A stretch of DNA of 38,723 bases from Parapedobacter soli (GCF_025460835.1 NZ_JAMXAY010000023.1:35106-73828), one strand, 5' to 3'; positions 23,283-31,988 are shown, counted from the stretch's first letter. Translations and numbers: made by a program. Notes: generated from the letters alone by a model not told the origin.

Positions 23283-24227
23283 CTATCTACCACTTGCCTT
23301 TTCTTGTGTGTTACAACGCCGGTAAAAGTACAAAACAGCTTTCAAGCCAAGCACCGCTTCTCCCAGTGTATAGTATCCGTGGCCATCTCGCGCAAAAGCA
23401 ATTGCCTCTCCTTGGGGTTCCGGTAGATACGGCTGCCGCATTGCCGGGCGGCGGAACATCCTACCGATAGATTCGCCCGGACGCCGTTGCCAGTAAAATA
23501 CGTCGACCAGGTTCTTGACAAGGACTTCCAAACCATCGGTACTGATGGCTGCCGACGTGATAAACGTATGGGGCAGTGTCGCAACTTTACGGAGCATCAA
23601 TGTGTCGCCCGGCACACTAGGCAACGGCGTGGTGTACACTCCTACCTCCAAGTCGCGCTTGCTGATAATATATAATAGCTCATCGATGGGATCGAAGAAT
23701 AGCGACTCGGCATCACGTGGGCCGTCTTCATACTGCAGCACCACCGTGGTAATCCGGTCGTTGGGCACGGTATCTACCTTTGGCGCCCCGAAGGGGTCTG
23801 CCGGCTCTTTCAATATATGTAGCAGCACGTTCGGCCGGTTACCGCGATTGTCGCCGATGTCGCCTATCAATAAATAATGGGAGCCTTCACGCTCCATCAT
23901 CCCGATATCTTCCCAATCGTACGCGGTAATGCCCTGCAAGTAATAAGTTGCTTTGTGGCGTGCCGACCCATCGATAAGGAAAATCCGGGCTTGGTCGCCG
24001 CTATCATTATGGGTCCAGAAGTGCCCTTTGTGCCCCGCCGCCACCAGTCCGGAAGCTTCGTTGATCTCGGGATTTTTTACCTGTCCACGGGCTTGCCCCA
24101 TGCTAAACACCGCCGTATCATCTTGTCCTACGGCACATTCGGCGATAACACAGCTGATTACCAAAACAGATAGTTGCCTAGCTAACCACATCGTGCCAAA
24201 GTACGAATTAATTCGGTGCAAAAACAT
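23283..24227 (-). CDS. Secreted propeller-like protein of unknown function
   Basis: A 314-residue exported protein; the signal segment WLARQLSVLVISCVIAECAVGQ ends near residue 35. ATG at 24191, which would start right at this segment, is an equally good start. The mature part has repeated strand-turn units and motifs seen in bacterial propeller-like secreted proteins: NEASGLVAAGHKGHFWTHND (55-74), YDWEDIGMM, LLIGDIGDNRG, GPRDAESLFFDP and QGEAIAFARDGHGYYTLGE. The acidic Asp/Glu clusters could bind metal or a sugar ligand, but no enzyme activity can be assigned. Divergent from the rhodanese gene. Confidence 0.7.
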   Translation of the reverse strand: MFLHRINSYFGTMWLARQLSVLVISCVIAECAVGQDDTAVFSMGQARGQVKNPEINEASGLVAAGHKGHFWTHNDSGDQARIFLIDGSARHKATYYLQGITAYDWEDIGMMEREGSHYLLIGDIGDNRGNRPNVLLHILKEPADPFGAPKVDTVPNDRITTVVLQYEDGPRDAESLFFDPIDELLYIISKRDLEVGVYTTPLPSVPGDTLMLRKVATLPHTFITSAAISTDGLEVLVKNLVDVFYWQRRPGESIGRMFRRPAMRQPYLPEPQGEAIAFARDGHGYYTLGEAVLGLKAVLYFYRRCNTQEKASGR

Positions 24228-24233
24228 TTTCCC

Positions 24234-24241
24234 TATCTTTG
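24234..24241 (+). promoter_or_regulatory. -7 box TATCTTTG for the rhodanese gene
   Basis: An exact TAnnTTTG match 67 bases before the ATG at 24308. No TTG at the expected -33 position. Just downstream a small hairpin TTGCA-CGAT-TGCAA would sit at the start of the transcript. Confidence 0.4.
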
Positions 24242-24307
24242 CACGATTGCAAGTGCACTACCTATGGACATACACCCGTTCCACGTTGAAGAAATAAGAC
24301 AAGTCTG

Positions 24308-24808
24308 ATGTGGCCCATTGTAACCTTATTATATCTGGCGTTCGCTCCCACCGTACAGGACTCTACCGGCAACCCCGAGTTTACGGAGCGGCTTAACAAT
24401 GTCTACCGGCACAGCATCCCTGTTGTTACCGTGGATGAGCTCCCCGCTATGATGAAACGTGGCGCCGTTGTACTCGACACCCGCGAGCGGGGCGAATTCG
24501 ACATCAGCCACATCCGGCGGGCGCGGCATGTAGGCTATATTTGGTTTGACATGCGGGAGGTTTATGATATCCAGAAGACAGACACCGTAGTGGTATACTG
24601 CGCCATCGGGAACCGCAGCGAACGCATCGGCGAAAAACTACGGAAAGCGGGCTATCGGAATGTATTCAACCTCTTCGGCGGGATATATGAGTGGGTGAAC
24701 CAGCGCAACCCCGTGTATAACACGAACAACGTGCAAACTACCGAAATACACGTGTACGACAAGCACTGGGCGCAGTGGCTCGAACGCGGCACACGTGTAG
24801 ACGACTGA
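24308..24808 (+). CDS. Exported rhodanese-domain protein
   Basis: A 166-residue protein with a short hydrophobic N-terminus (MWPIVTLLYLAFAPT), probably a signal peptide or anchor. One rhodanese domain spans about 38-135: VVLDTRERGEFDISHI, then the active loop YCAIGNRSERI with catalytic Cys98, then NVFNLFGGIYEWVN. The persulfide-forming Cys is intact, so sulfurtransferase or thiol relay activity in the periplasm is plausible. The C-terminal 30 residues are an extension with no known motif. Convergent with thioredoxin reductase, only eight bases apart. Confidence 0.85.
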   Translation: MWPIVTLLYLAFAPTVQDSTGNPEFTERLNNVYRHSIPVVTVDELPAMMKRGAVVLDTRERGEFDISHIRRARHVGYIWFDMREVYDIQKTDTVVVYCAIGNRSERIGEKLRKAGYRNVFNLFGGIYEWVNQRNPVYNTNNVQTTEIHVYDKHWAQWLERGTRVDD

Positions 24809-24816
24809 TAACCTGC

Positions 24817-25770
24817 TTAGGCTACAGAAAACTCTTTGGCCGCCAAGTAACGCTCCGCTTCGAGGGCAGCCATGCACCCGGTACCGGCAGCTGTAACGGC
24901 TTGCCTGTACACATGGTCCTGCACATCACCGCACGCAAACACCCCTTCGATGTTCGTACGGGTACTATCGGGCTGTGTGACCAGGTATCCGTTGGCATCC
25001 ATATCCAGTTTCCCTTGGAACAGTTCCGTATTGGGTTTATGGCCAATTGCAACAAAGAAACCGGTAATCGGGATAGTCCGTTCCTCCAGCGTTTGGTTAT
25101 TGTAGACCAATATACCCGTCACGCCCTGGCCATCGCCCAAGATTTCTTTCGCTTCGGTGTGGTAGTGTATCTCAATATTGGGGGTATTCAGCACCCGGTG
25201 CTGCATGGCTTTTGATGCACGGAATTCGTCGCGCCGTACCAACATGTGCACCTTGCTGGCCAGCTTCGCCAGGTACGTTGCTTCTTCGGCGGCGGTATCC
25301 CCCGCCCCTACGATGGCAACATCTTGCCCCTTAAAGAAGAAGCCGTCGCACACGGCACATGCCGACACACCGAACCCGTTGTATTTTTGCTCGCTTTCCA
25401 GTCCCAGCCACTTCGCGGTAGCGCCGGTAGCAATGATGACCGTATCGGCAGTGAGTGTCTTTTCACCGTCTACCACCACTTTATGCACGCTTCCGGAGAA
25501 GTCGACCTCGGTAATATAGCCGAAACGGACATCTGTACCGAAACGCTCGGCCTGTTTACGGAAATCCTCCATCATCTGCGGCCCCAATATGCCATCTACA
25601 TAACCGGGAAAGTTTTCCACGTCGGTAGTTTGCGTAAGCTGTCCGCCCGGCACGATACCGGTATACACAACGGGCTTCAGATCAGCACGGGCAGCATAAA
25701 TAGCAGCAGTATATCCGGCTGGTCCTGAGCCGATGATCAGACATTTTACGTGTTCGATTTCTTGTGACAT
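24817..25770 (-). CDS. trxB: Thioredoxin reductase
   Basis: A 317-residue NADPH-dependent flavoenzyme that reduces thioredoxin. FAD-binding GSGPAG at 14-19, the redox-active CAVC (138-141) in GVSACAVCDG, NADPH-binding GAGDTAAEEA (about 155-164), and a C-terminal FACGDVQDHVYRQAVTAAG. The length and order are those of low-molecular-weight bacterial TrxB. Unlike the flavoprotein at 3468 it keeps the CxxC. A clear promoter precedes it, so it is an independent transcript. No thioredoxin gene is in the window. Confidence 0.96.
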   Translation of the reverse strand: MSQEIEHVKCLIIGSGPAGYTAAIYAARADLKPVVYTGIVPGGQLTQTTDVENFPGYVDGILGPQMMEDFRKQAERFGTDVRFGYITEVDFSGSVHKVVVDGEKTLTADTVIIATGATAKWLGLESEQKYNGFGVSACAVCDGFFFKGQDVAIVGAGDTAAEEATYLAKLASKVHMLVRRDEFRASKAMQHRVLNTPNIEIHYHTEAKEILGDGQGVTGILVYNNQTLEERTIPITGFFVAIGHKPNTELFQGKLDMDANGYLVTQPDSTRTNIEGVFACGDVQDHVYRQAVTAAGTGCMAALEAERYLAAKEFSVA

Positions 25771-25790
25771 AATGAAAAGTAAGTAGGCTA

Positions 25791-25821
25791 CAAAAATACG
25801 GGTTTACCAACCTTTTATCAA
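25791..25821 (-). promoter_or_regulatory. trxB promoter
   Basis: Minus strand TTG (25821-25819), a 20-base spacer and TATTTTTG (25798-25791) match the Bacteroidota consensus fully, 21 bases before the trxB ATG. Confidence 0.7.
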
Positions 25822-25861
25822 TGCCTGTTTGTCAAGCATGGGTAAGGAATAGTGCTGCGCA

Positions 25862-26839
25862 TTATTTCCCAAACTTGGCCTGCAAGCCCTTCAGCATATC
25901 GTCTGTAATAGGGCCGGCCTTCTTTTTGGGACGGTCCTCACGTTGGGGCTTGCCGGGATTCCGCTGTGGGGTGTTCGCCTGCTGGCTCCCTGTTTTTTCC
26001 GCTTTGGCGGGCGATTGTGCGCGTTGTTCTTTCTGCTTTGCACGGAAACGCTGCCATATCCGCTCAAGGCATTGTTTGGTGTACAGGGGAAAGTCGCCCT
26101 GCATCATCCACGCGTAGTAGCTGGGTTCTTTGTCAAATACCGACTCAACTGTCCGCCCTTTATGTTTTCCAAAGTTGAACACTTCCTCTCCCTGCTCGTT
26201 GAATACCATCCTGCCGGCAAAATCCACCGGGCGGTTCAGGTTGGTGAAACGGTGCAGGGCCTCCACATCATTCACCACGGGAACCGATTTATTCCCCGCC
26301 TTATCTTCCCACTCCGTGTCGCGGTAGCGGTCCAGTTGCGATCGCAGCACATCATACGTCGCACGTACATCGTCCTCGGCACTGTGGGCATTCTCCAGGT
26401 CTTTATCGCAGTAAAAACGGTATGCAGCCTTTAAGGTACGCTGCTCCATCTGGTGGAAGATGTTCTGAACATCGACAAAAAAGCGGTCGGTCAGCGAAAA
26501 ATCAACCCCTGCCCTCAGAAACTCCTCCATGAGCATCGGGATATCAAACTTATTCGAGTTATACCCGGCCAAGTCCGCGTCACCGATAAACTCAGCGATT
26601 TCAGGCGCCACCGCTTTGAAGGTGGGTGCCCCCTCCACATCCTTGTCGTATATCCCATGGATCACAGACGACTCAATAGGTATGGGCATCTCGGGGTTTA
26701 TTTTCAGCGTTTTTACCGCTTCACTGCCGTCTGGCGATACTTTCAGGATGGAAATCTCGACAATGCGGTCGGCAGACACATTCACACCGGTGGTCTCCAA
26801 GTCAAAAAATGCCAATGGGCGTTTCAATTTAAGGTTCAT
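25862..26839 (-). CDS. DnaQ-family 3'-5' exonuclease
   Basis: A 325-residue DEDDh exonuclease, related to the DNA polymerase III epsilon subunit. ExoI FFDLETTG has Asp13 and Glu15; ExoII is in LAGYNSNKFDIPML; ExoIII HSAEDDVRATYDVL has the catalytic His and Asp. After the nuclease domain (about 1-175) comes a region with FNFGKHKGRTVESVF and PSYYAWMMQGDF, an arrangement shared by many Bacteroidota homologues, and then a charged, proline-rich tail (about 265-310) with a short terminal helix. Likely cytoplasmic proofreading or repair nuclease. It lies upstream of trxB but is separated by the trxB promoter. Confidence 0.9.
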   Translation of the reverse strand: MNLKLKRPLAFFDLETTGVNVSADRIVEISILKVSPDGSEAVKTLKINPEMPIPIESSVIHGIYDKDVEGAPTFKAVAPEIAEFIGDADLAGYNSNKFDIPMLMEEFLRAGVDFSLTDRFFVDVQNIFHQMEQRTLKAAYRFYCDKDLENAHSAEDDVRATYDVLRSQLDRYRDTEWEDKAGNKSVPVVNDVEALHRFTNLNRPVDFAGRMVFNEQGEEVFNFGKHKGRTVESVFDKEPSYYAWMMQGDFPLYTKQCLERIWQRFRAKQKEQRAQSPAKAEKTGSQQANTPQRNPGKPQREDRPKKKAGPITDDMLKGLQAKFGK

Positions 26840-26902
26840 TCGGAACTAATTTTTCGGAAATAATACGTTGCAGGATGTTTCAGGTACTATATAATATAGT
26901 GA

Positions 26903-27034
26903 TCAACTAAAAATAACAATTCCCAACAGAATACCTGCTACCATAATCAGGTAAAGCAATACCTCGCTTCCGGCAAAGTGTTTGTACCTTGTCCAAAAAC
27001 TATAATCTTCCTTTTCCGGCTGTTTGGCTTCCAT
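26903..27034 (-). CDS. 43-residue single-span membrane protein
   Basis: ATG at 27034 and TGA at 26905-26903. The translation has a charged N-terminus (MEAKQPEKEDYSFW), an amphipathic linker with TRYKHFAGSE, and one strongly hydrophobic segment (LLYLIMVAGILLGIVIF, 26-42) that ends the protein. The orderly composition and an exact TACCTTTG box eight bases before the ATG argue that it is a real gene. It lies between the serine hydrolase and the exonuclease, same strand. I have no family name for it; a role in a membrane complex is possible but unproven. Confidence 0.6.
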   Translation of the reverse strand: MEAKQPEKEDYSFWTRYKHFAGSEVLLYLIMVAGILLGIVIFS

Positions 27035-27041
27035 TGCGCCG

Positions 27042-27049
27042 CAAAGGTA
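27042..27049 (-). promoter_or_regulatory. -7 box TACCTTTG for the 43-residue protein
   Basis: An exact TAnnTTTG match on the minus strand, ending eight bases from the ATG at 27034. The transcript would be leaderless or nearly so. No TTG is seen at -33. Confidence 0.4.
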
Positions 27050-27086
27050 AGGATAATTTTCACATCACGCACGTTATCTTTCGCCT

Positions 27087-28376
27087 TCAATCATCGATAG
27101 ATGCCCCTACCAACTGCCTGAATTTCCACCCGGTCTGGTCATCCACTGGGCCTTGTGTCTGTTTCATCAGGATACCGACAACGCCCTCACCCGGATCGGC
27201 AAAATACTGCGTATTGAAATAACCGCCCCACACGAAGGTACCCTTGCCTCCCAGGCCGCCCTTGGCCACGCCACGCTCCGTCAGCATCCCGAAAGCCAGG
27301 CCGTAGTCCTCTTCGTCGCCACCGAACAGGTTGCCGCTTTGGTTTGACATTATCGTGGCTATCGTTGTCCGGCTCAATATACGTACGCCGTTGAGCTCAC
27401 CGCCATTGAGGTACATCTGCAAAAAGGTGGCGTAGTCTTTGGCCGTGCTACTCAGTCCGGCCCCACCCCCAAAGAACGTGCGCGCACCCTTGATCGGGTA
27501 ATCGGGGTCGTAAAACGTATGGGGGAACGCTTTCCACTGGCCATTGTCTTTGTACTGTATGTCTACCAAACGGCCGGCTTTATCATCCGGCAGGTAGAAC
27601 CAGGTATCGTCCATACCGAGCGGATCGAAAAGCCGTTCGCGCAGAAACCGGTCGAACGGCATGCCCGATATGATTTCAACAAAATACCCCAGCACATCCA
27701 ACCCTAGACTATAGGTATACCGTTCGCCGGGATCGTGGTGCAGGGGCAGTGTGGCCAACTGCTTCACCAAGTCGCTGATCCGCACCTCATCCGTGGCAAA
27801 GACCTCTTTCGTGCCCACCTTCTCATAAAGCATCCTCATCCGCTCATCGCCGTCTATTACGCCGTATCCTATTCCGGAAGTATGGGTGAGCAGGTGCCTG
27901 ATGGTGATTTCCTTGTTGGCCGGCCGGGTGGTATAGGTAGTATCGGCATACCTGAACGATTGCAATACCTGCGGATTCCTAAACTCCGGTATGTACTTGG
28001 ATATTGGATCGTCCAATTGGAATTTCCCTTCCTCCCACAGCATCATCACTGCCGTTGCCGTGATGGCCTTGGTCTGCGATGCAATACGGAAGATATCATC
28101 GGTCTGTTGCTTACGCCCGGTTTCAGCATCGGCACTACCATAAGCCTTGTGGTATACGATTTTTCCATGGCGTGCCACCAATGCAACCACGCCCGGTATC
28201 TTGCCATCAGCCACCGCTTGCTGAAGCATCGCATCGACCCGGGCAAGGCGCTCGGCCGAAATCCCCACACTACTTGGCGAGCCGTTGGCAAGGGGCGGCG
28301 ACTTATGGGCGGAGGGCGTCTGGCCGTGGAGCGACAATGCGGTTGCGATGCACAAGAGTAAGGATAGAATTTTCAT
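27087..28376 (-). CDS. Serine hydrolase, class C beta-lactamase-like fold
   Basis: A 429-residue exported protein (signal to about residue 19, SLHGQ) of the penicillin-binding-protein/AmpC/esterase fold (PF00144). The nucleophile is in SQTK (Ser100, Lys103) and the second motif is YSL (Tyr222) in place of the classical YxN. HLLTHTSGIGYG (161-172) is typical of this family, and GGKGTFVWGGYF near the C-terminus occupies the third-motif position. More likely an esterase or D-amino-peptidase than a beta-lactamase. Twelve bases downstream of the DUF1080 gene, so one operon. Confidence 0.88.
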   Translation of the reverse strand: MKILSLLLCIATALSLHGQTPSAHKSPPLANGSPSSVGISAERLARVDAMLQQAVADGKIPGVVALVARHGKIVYHKAYGSADAETGRKQQTDDIFRIASQTKAITATAVMMLWEEGKFQLDDPISKYIPEFRNPQVLQSFRYADTTYTTRPANKEITIRHLLTHTSGIGYGVIDGDERMRMLYEKVGTKEVFATDEVRISDLVKQLATLPLHHDPGERYTYSLGLDVLGYFVEIISGMPFDRFLRERLFDPLGMDDTWFYLPDDKAGRLVDIQYKDNGQWKAFPHTFYDPDYPIKGARTFFGGGAGLSSTAKDYATFLQMYLNGGELNGVRILSRTTIATIMSNQSGNLFGGDEEDYGLAFGMLTERGVAKGGLGGKGTFVWGGYFNTQYFADPGEGVVGILMKQTQGPVDDQTGWKFRQLVGASIDD

Positions 28377-28388
28377 CTCACAGGAAGT

Positions 28389-28988
28389 TTAGAGTTCCTT
28401 AATCAGTAAATCTTTCCACCGCACCTTGATGCCGCCACCATCGTGTATCTGCAGAGCAATGAATCCTGTCGCTGCACCTATCTTCGCGTCAGAGAGCTGC
28501 ACCATCTTCTTGCCGTTCAGCCACGTGGTCACCTTGTCGCCCTTGGCCCGTATTTTCATGGTATTCCACTCATCCGCTTTCAATATCTTTTCTTTTTCCG
28601 GGTCGGGTTTGATCAGCCAACCGCGGCCATACGATTCATATATCCCACCGGTGGAATGGCCCGGCGGCGCCACCTCTACCTGCCAGCCTTCTATTTTTAC
28701 CCCTTCGATATCCGAGCGGATAAATACCCCGCTGTTTCCGTTCGCCTCCAATTTGAAGGACACCCGCAGCTCGAAATCCCCATAAGTTCCATCGGTCGAC
28801 AGATAACCGTATTCTTTGTCCGGTCCGCTTTCACAGACCAGCTCACCATTTTCCACATACCATTTCTCGGTACCGTGGATGGTCCAGCCCGAGAGGTCTT
28901 TGCCGTTGAACAATGGCTTAAACTGAGCAAACGATGCGCTCGCGAAAAGCACCAAAATCACCGCTAAGTGGCATTTTCTATACATCAT
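28389..28988 (-). CDS. DUF1080 protein (3-keto-disaccharide hydrolase domain)
   Basis: A 199-residue secreted protein with a signal peptide (cleavage near SFAQ, residue 22) and one DUF1080 jelly-roll domain: FKPLFNGKDLSGW (23-35), SFKLEANGNSGVFIRS, GWQVEV, EWNTMKIRAKGDKVTTWLNG, and GFIALQIHDGGGIKVRWKDLLIKEL at the end. Family members include 3-keto-disaccharide hydrolases acting on oxidised glycosides. The first gene of a two-gene operon with the serine hydrolase. An epimerase-like Tat substrate encoded at 31099 is often met in similar neighbourhoods. ATG at 28988 or 28985. Confidence 0.88.
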   Translation of the reverse strand: MMYRKCHLAVILVLFASASFAQFKPLFNGKDLSGWTIHGTEKWYVENGELVCESGPDKEYGYLSTDGTYGDFELRVSFKLEANGNSGVFIRSDIEGVKIEGWQVEVAPPGHSTGGIYESYGRGWLIKPDPEKEKILKADEWNTMKIRAKGDKVTTWLNGKKMVQLSDAKIGAATGFIALQIHDGGGIKVRWKDLLIKEL

Positions 28989-29110
28989 GATAAATATTTA
29001 AGGTTTATTATACGCCTATACTTCTTAACAACGCTACCGACCACAGCCGGCAATGTGCGCTAAAGATAATCACCATTATGCAAATCGGCGCATCGGGCCA
29101 TAAATTTTTT

Positions 29111-29118
29111 TATCTTTG
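29111..29118 (+). promoter_or_regulatory. -7 box TATCTTTG of the P-type ATPase gene
   Basis: An exact TAnnTTTG match three bases before the ATG at 29122. The transcript would begin at or just after the ATG, so either translation is leaderless or a later codon is used. A short inverted repeat ATGC...GCAT lies upstream at 29078-29093. Confidence 0.4.
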
Positions 29119-29121
29119 ACT

Positions 29122-31062
29122 ATGGTCGAAGGGAATACGGTGTCTTGCTGCGACGTGGCACATCCGCAAAGCGGAGCGCACAGCCGCGCCACCGACCGAT
29201 CTGTTTTCGGGCTCTTTATTCCCGCGATTATAAGTTTCCTCCTGCTGCTGTTGGGGCTTGCCTTTGACCAGGATTGGCTCCCTCGCCCGACATTCTTTAC
29301 CGGCTGGTTGCGTGTGGCGTGGTACGGCATAGCCTATCTTCCGGTAGGCGGTCCGGTTATCCGGCAGATGTTCCAGGCCTTTGCCAAACACGACGTTTTC
29401 TCGGAATTTACGCTGATGACCATCGCTACCCTCGGTGCCTTTTTTATCGGCGAATACCCCGAAGGAGTTGCCGTGATGCTCTTCTATTCGGTGGGCGAAA
29501 ACCTGCAGGGGTTGGCCGTACGGCGGGCCAAGGGAAATATCAAAGCCCTGCTTGACCAACGCCCCGACAAGGTCACCGTCCTGGAGGCAGACACCCCCCG
29601 TACCATACCGGCACAACAGGCAACCATCGGGATGACCATCCGGCTCAAGCCCGGCGAAAAGCTTGCGTTGGATGGTGAACTGCTTTCCGATCGGGCGTCG
29701 TTCAACACCGCGGCACTGACCGGCGAGAGCGTACCCGTAACGAAAGGCGAAGGCGATACGGTATTAGCCGGCATGATCAACCTCAACACGGTAGCCGAGG
29801 TGCGCATTACCACAGCCTATACGGATAGCAAGCTCAGCCGCATCATCGCACTGGTACAAGATTCCACTGCCCAGAAAGCACCTACCGAATTGTTTATCCG
29901 GAAAATTGCCAAAATCTATACGCCCATCGTTGTGCTGCTGGCCGTGCTCATCACCGTGGCACCCGCATTGGTCGTTACCGACTACGTGTTTAGCGATTGG
30001 CTGTACCGCGCACTTGTATTCCTAGTCATCTCCTGCCCCTGCGCGCTGGTCATTTCTATCCCACTCGGCTATTTCGGTGGCATAGGGGCGGCAAGCCATC
30101 ATGGCATCCTGCTCAAGGGCAGCAACTTCCTCGATACGCTGGCACATATCCGCCATGTAGTGATGGACAAGACGGGTACACTCACCGAAGGCGTATTCCA
30201 GGTACAAGATGCCGTTATCGTGGGGCCGTACGACCCGCAAACCACCCTCCAGCGGATCAGCGCACTGGCAAGCCACAGTACACACCCTGCCGCAATGGCT
30301 ATCCATGCCTACATCGGCACGACCGGACCAACACCGCCCTTGGAGCAAGTAACGGAAACCGCCGGACTAGGTATGGCCGCCACTATTGAGGGCAAGCAAC
30401 TGCTAGTAGGCAGTTTCAAGCTGCTCGACCGATTCGGGATAACGTACAGCCTGGATGCGACACCCACCGGCACGCTGGTCGCCGCGGCCTATGGTGGCCA
30501 ATTTGTGGGGTACTTTGACGTTGCCGATGAAATCAAGGCCGATGCGGAAGACACGATCAGGCAGCTGAAAGCACTTGGTATTACCCCTACCATGCTCAGC
30601 GGCGACCGGACTGCGATCGTACAGGCGGTGACTGCCCAATTAGATATCGCGAGCGCGTATGGCGACCTCCTTCCCGAAGATAAAGCGAAGAAGATCGTCG
30701 AAATGAAAGCCGCAGGTCACCGCGTGGCGTTCGTGGGCGATGGCGTAAACGATGCCCCTGTCATTGCCCTGAGCGATGTCGGGATTGCCATGGGCGGCCT
30801 GGGTAGCGATGCGGCTATCGAAACAGCCGATGTGGTGATCCAGGACGACCACCCCTCCAAAATTCCGGTGGCCATCCGCATCGGCCGTGCCACACGCCGC
30901 ATCGTTTGGCAGAATATAACCATGGCCTTCGCCGTGAAAGCCATTGTGCTTATCCTCGGTGCCGGCGGACTAGCTAACATGTGGGAAGCCGTTTTTGCCG
31001 ACGTGGGCGTGGCCCTGCTGGCCATAGGCAATGCCATTCGAATCCAAAAGATGCGGTTTTAA
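29122..31062 (+). CDS. P1B-type heavy-metal ATPase (Zn/Cd/Pb type)
   Basis: A 646-residue inner-membrane metal exporter. It has TGES in the actuator domain (200-203), the intramembrane CPC metal site (305-307), the phosphorylation motif DKTGT (Asp349), an HP pair in SHSTHPAA and GDGVNDAP near the C-terminus. The last membrane helices carry a lysine (MAFAVKAI) and an aspartate (VFADVGVALL) as in ZntA/CadA, indicating divalent Zn, Cd or Pb. No N-terminal HMA domain is present; only a short Cys/His tail (SCCDVAHPQSGAH). ATG 29122 is chosen because the TTG at 29116 lies in the predicted -7 box. Monocistronic; no metal regulator is adjacent. Confidence 0.93.
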   Translation: MVEGNTVSCCDVAHPQSGAHSRATDRSVFGLFIPAIISFLLLLLGLAFDQDWLPRPTFFTGWLRVAWYGIAYLPVGGPVIRQMFQAFAKHDVFSEFTLMTIATLGAFFIGEYPEGVAVMLFYSVGENLQGLAVRRAKGNIKALLDQRPDKVTVLEADTPRTIPAQQATIGMTIRLKPGEKLALDGELLSDRASFNTAALTGESVPVTKGEGDTVLAGMINLNTVAEVRITTAYTDSKLSRIIALVQDSTAQKAPTELFIRKIAKIYTPIVVLLAVLITVAPALVVTDYVFSDWLYRALVFLVISCPCALVISIPLGYFGGIGAASHHGILLKGSNFLDTLAHIRHVVMDKTGTLTEGVFQVQDAVIVGPYDPQTTLQRISALASHSTHPAAMAIHAYIGTTGPTPPLEQVTETAGLGMAATIEGKQLLVGSFKLLDRFGITYSLDATPTGTLVAAAYGGQFVGYFDVADEIKADAEDTIRQLKALGITPTMLSGDRTAIVQAVTAQLDIASAYGDLLPEDKAKKIVEMKAAGHRVAFVGDGVNDAPVIALSDVGIAMGGLGSDAAIETADVVIQDDHPSKIPVAIRIGRATRRIVWQNITMAFAVKAIVLILGAGGLANMWEAVFADVGVALLAIGNAIRIQKMRF

Positions 31063-31072
31063 CTAATTTTTA

Positions 31073-31080
31073 TAAATTTG
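31073..31080 (+). promoter_or_regulatory. -7 box TAAATTTG of the epimerase-like gene
   Basis: An exact TAnnTTTG match placing the transcript start near 31086, so that ATG 31099, not an upstream TTG at 31078, is the start. No TTG at -33. Confidence 0.45.
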
Positions 31081-31098
31081 TTGCTTACCAACACCATT

Positions 31099-31980
31099 AT
31101 GAAACACCCTATAAACAGAAAACAGTTTCTCCAAGCCCTTTCGCTTGTAGCGGGTTCGGCGCTTGTTCCCGCGGCTACCTGGGCGACTATTCGCAACAGG
31201 CCGACCACCAAAATGAAACTTGGATTGGTCACTTATCTATGGGGTAAGGACTGGGATGTGCCCACACTAATCGCCAACTGCATGGCCACAGGCTTGGAGG
31301 GCATAGAACTCCGCGTGGACCACGCGCACGGTGTTTCACCCGAAATGAGCAAACATCAGCGGCGGTTGGTCCGTGACCAGTTTGCAGGTAGCGCCGTCGA
31401 ATGCGTAGGTATGGGTACGAACCAGCAATACGATTTCCCCGACCAGCAAAAACTCCGGGAATCCATTGCGCGCACCAAAGAATTCATCCGGTTGAGCGCT
31501 GATATCGGTGGCACAGGTGTAAAGGTCAAACCTAACGCATTCCACGAAGGCGTGCCGCACGAAAAAACTATGGCGCAAATTGGCGCATCATTGAATGAGC
31601 TTGCTGCCTATGCTGCCGATTTCGGGCAGCAACTCCGCCTGGAAGTACATGGCCATGAAACCCAAAACCTACCGAACATCAAAACCATCATGGACCATGC
31701 CGACCACCCCAACGCCACCATCTGCTGGAACTGCAACCCGCAGGATCTCGACGGGCAGGGCTTCCAATATAATTTCGATTTGGTGAAAGACCGTTTTGGA
31801 GATACCGTGCACGTGCGCGAACTTGACCGGACGGATTACCCCTACCCTGCACTGCTTCAGAACCTTGGCCAGATGGAATACGACGGCTGGATATTACTGG
31901 AATGCCACACCGATCCGGCCGACAAAGTACAGTCCATGCGGGAGCAGCGTACGGTTTTCGACCGGATGACATCGGCGTAG
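31099..31980 (+). CDS. Exported sugar-phosphate isomerase/epimerase-like TIM-barrel protein
   Basis: A 293-residue protein. The N-terminus MKHPINRKQFLQALSLVAGS resembles a Tat signal (R-K-x-F-L) with cleavage near ATWA. The rest is an AP-endonuclease-2/xylose-isomerase-like barrel (PF01261): LGLVTYLWGKDWDVPTLI, GLEGIELRVDHAHG, VECVGMGT, LRLEVHGHE (metal-ligand Glu and His), TICWNCNP, VHVRELDR and GWILLECH. Such secreted proteins are common beside DUF1080 and glycoside oxidoreductase genes and may act on keto-sugars. The precise reaction is not known from sequence. Confidence 0.82.
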   Translation: MKHPINRKQFLQALSLVAGSALVPAATWATIRNRPTTKMKLGLVTYLWGKDWDVPTLIANCMATGLEGIELRVDHAHGVSPEMSKHQRRLVRDQFAGSAVECVGMGTNQQYDFPDQQKLRESIARTKEFIRLSADIGGTGVKVKPNAFHEGVPHEKTMAQIGASLNELAAYAADFGQQLRLEVHGHETQNLPNIKTIMDHADHPNATICWNCNPQDLDGQGFQYNFDLVKDRFGDTVHVRELDRTDYPYPALLQNLGQMEYDGWILLECHTDPADKVQSMREQRTVFDRMTSA

Positions 31981-31988
31981 CAGCGGGG

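Noticed and set aside
27087-28376. Calling the serine hydrolase a true beta-lactamase.
   Set aside because: The second motif is YSL rather than YxN and the length exceeds AmpC; the family has many esterases and peptidases.
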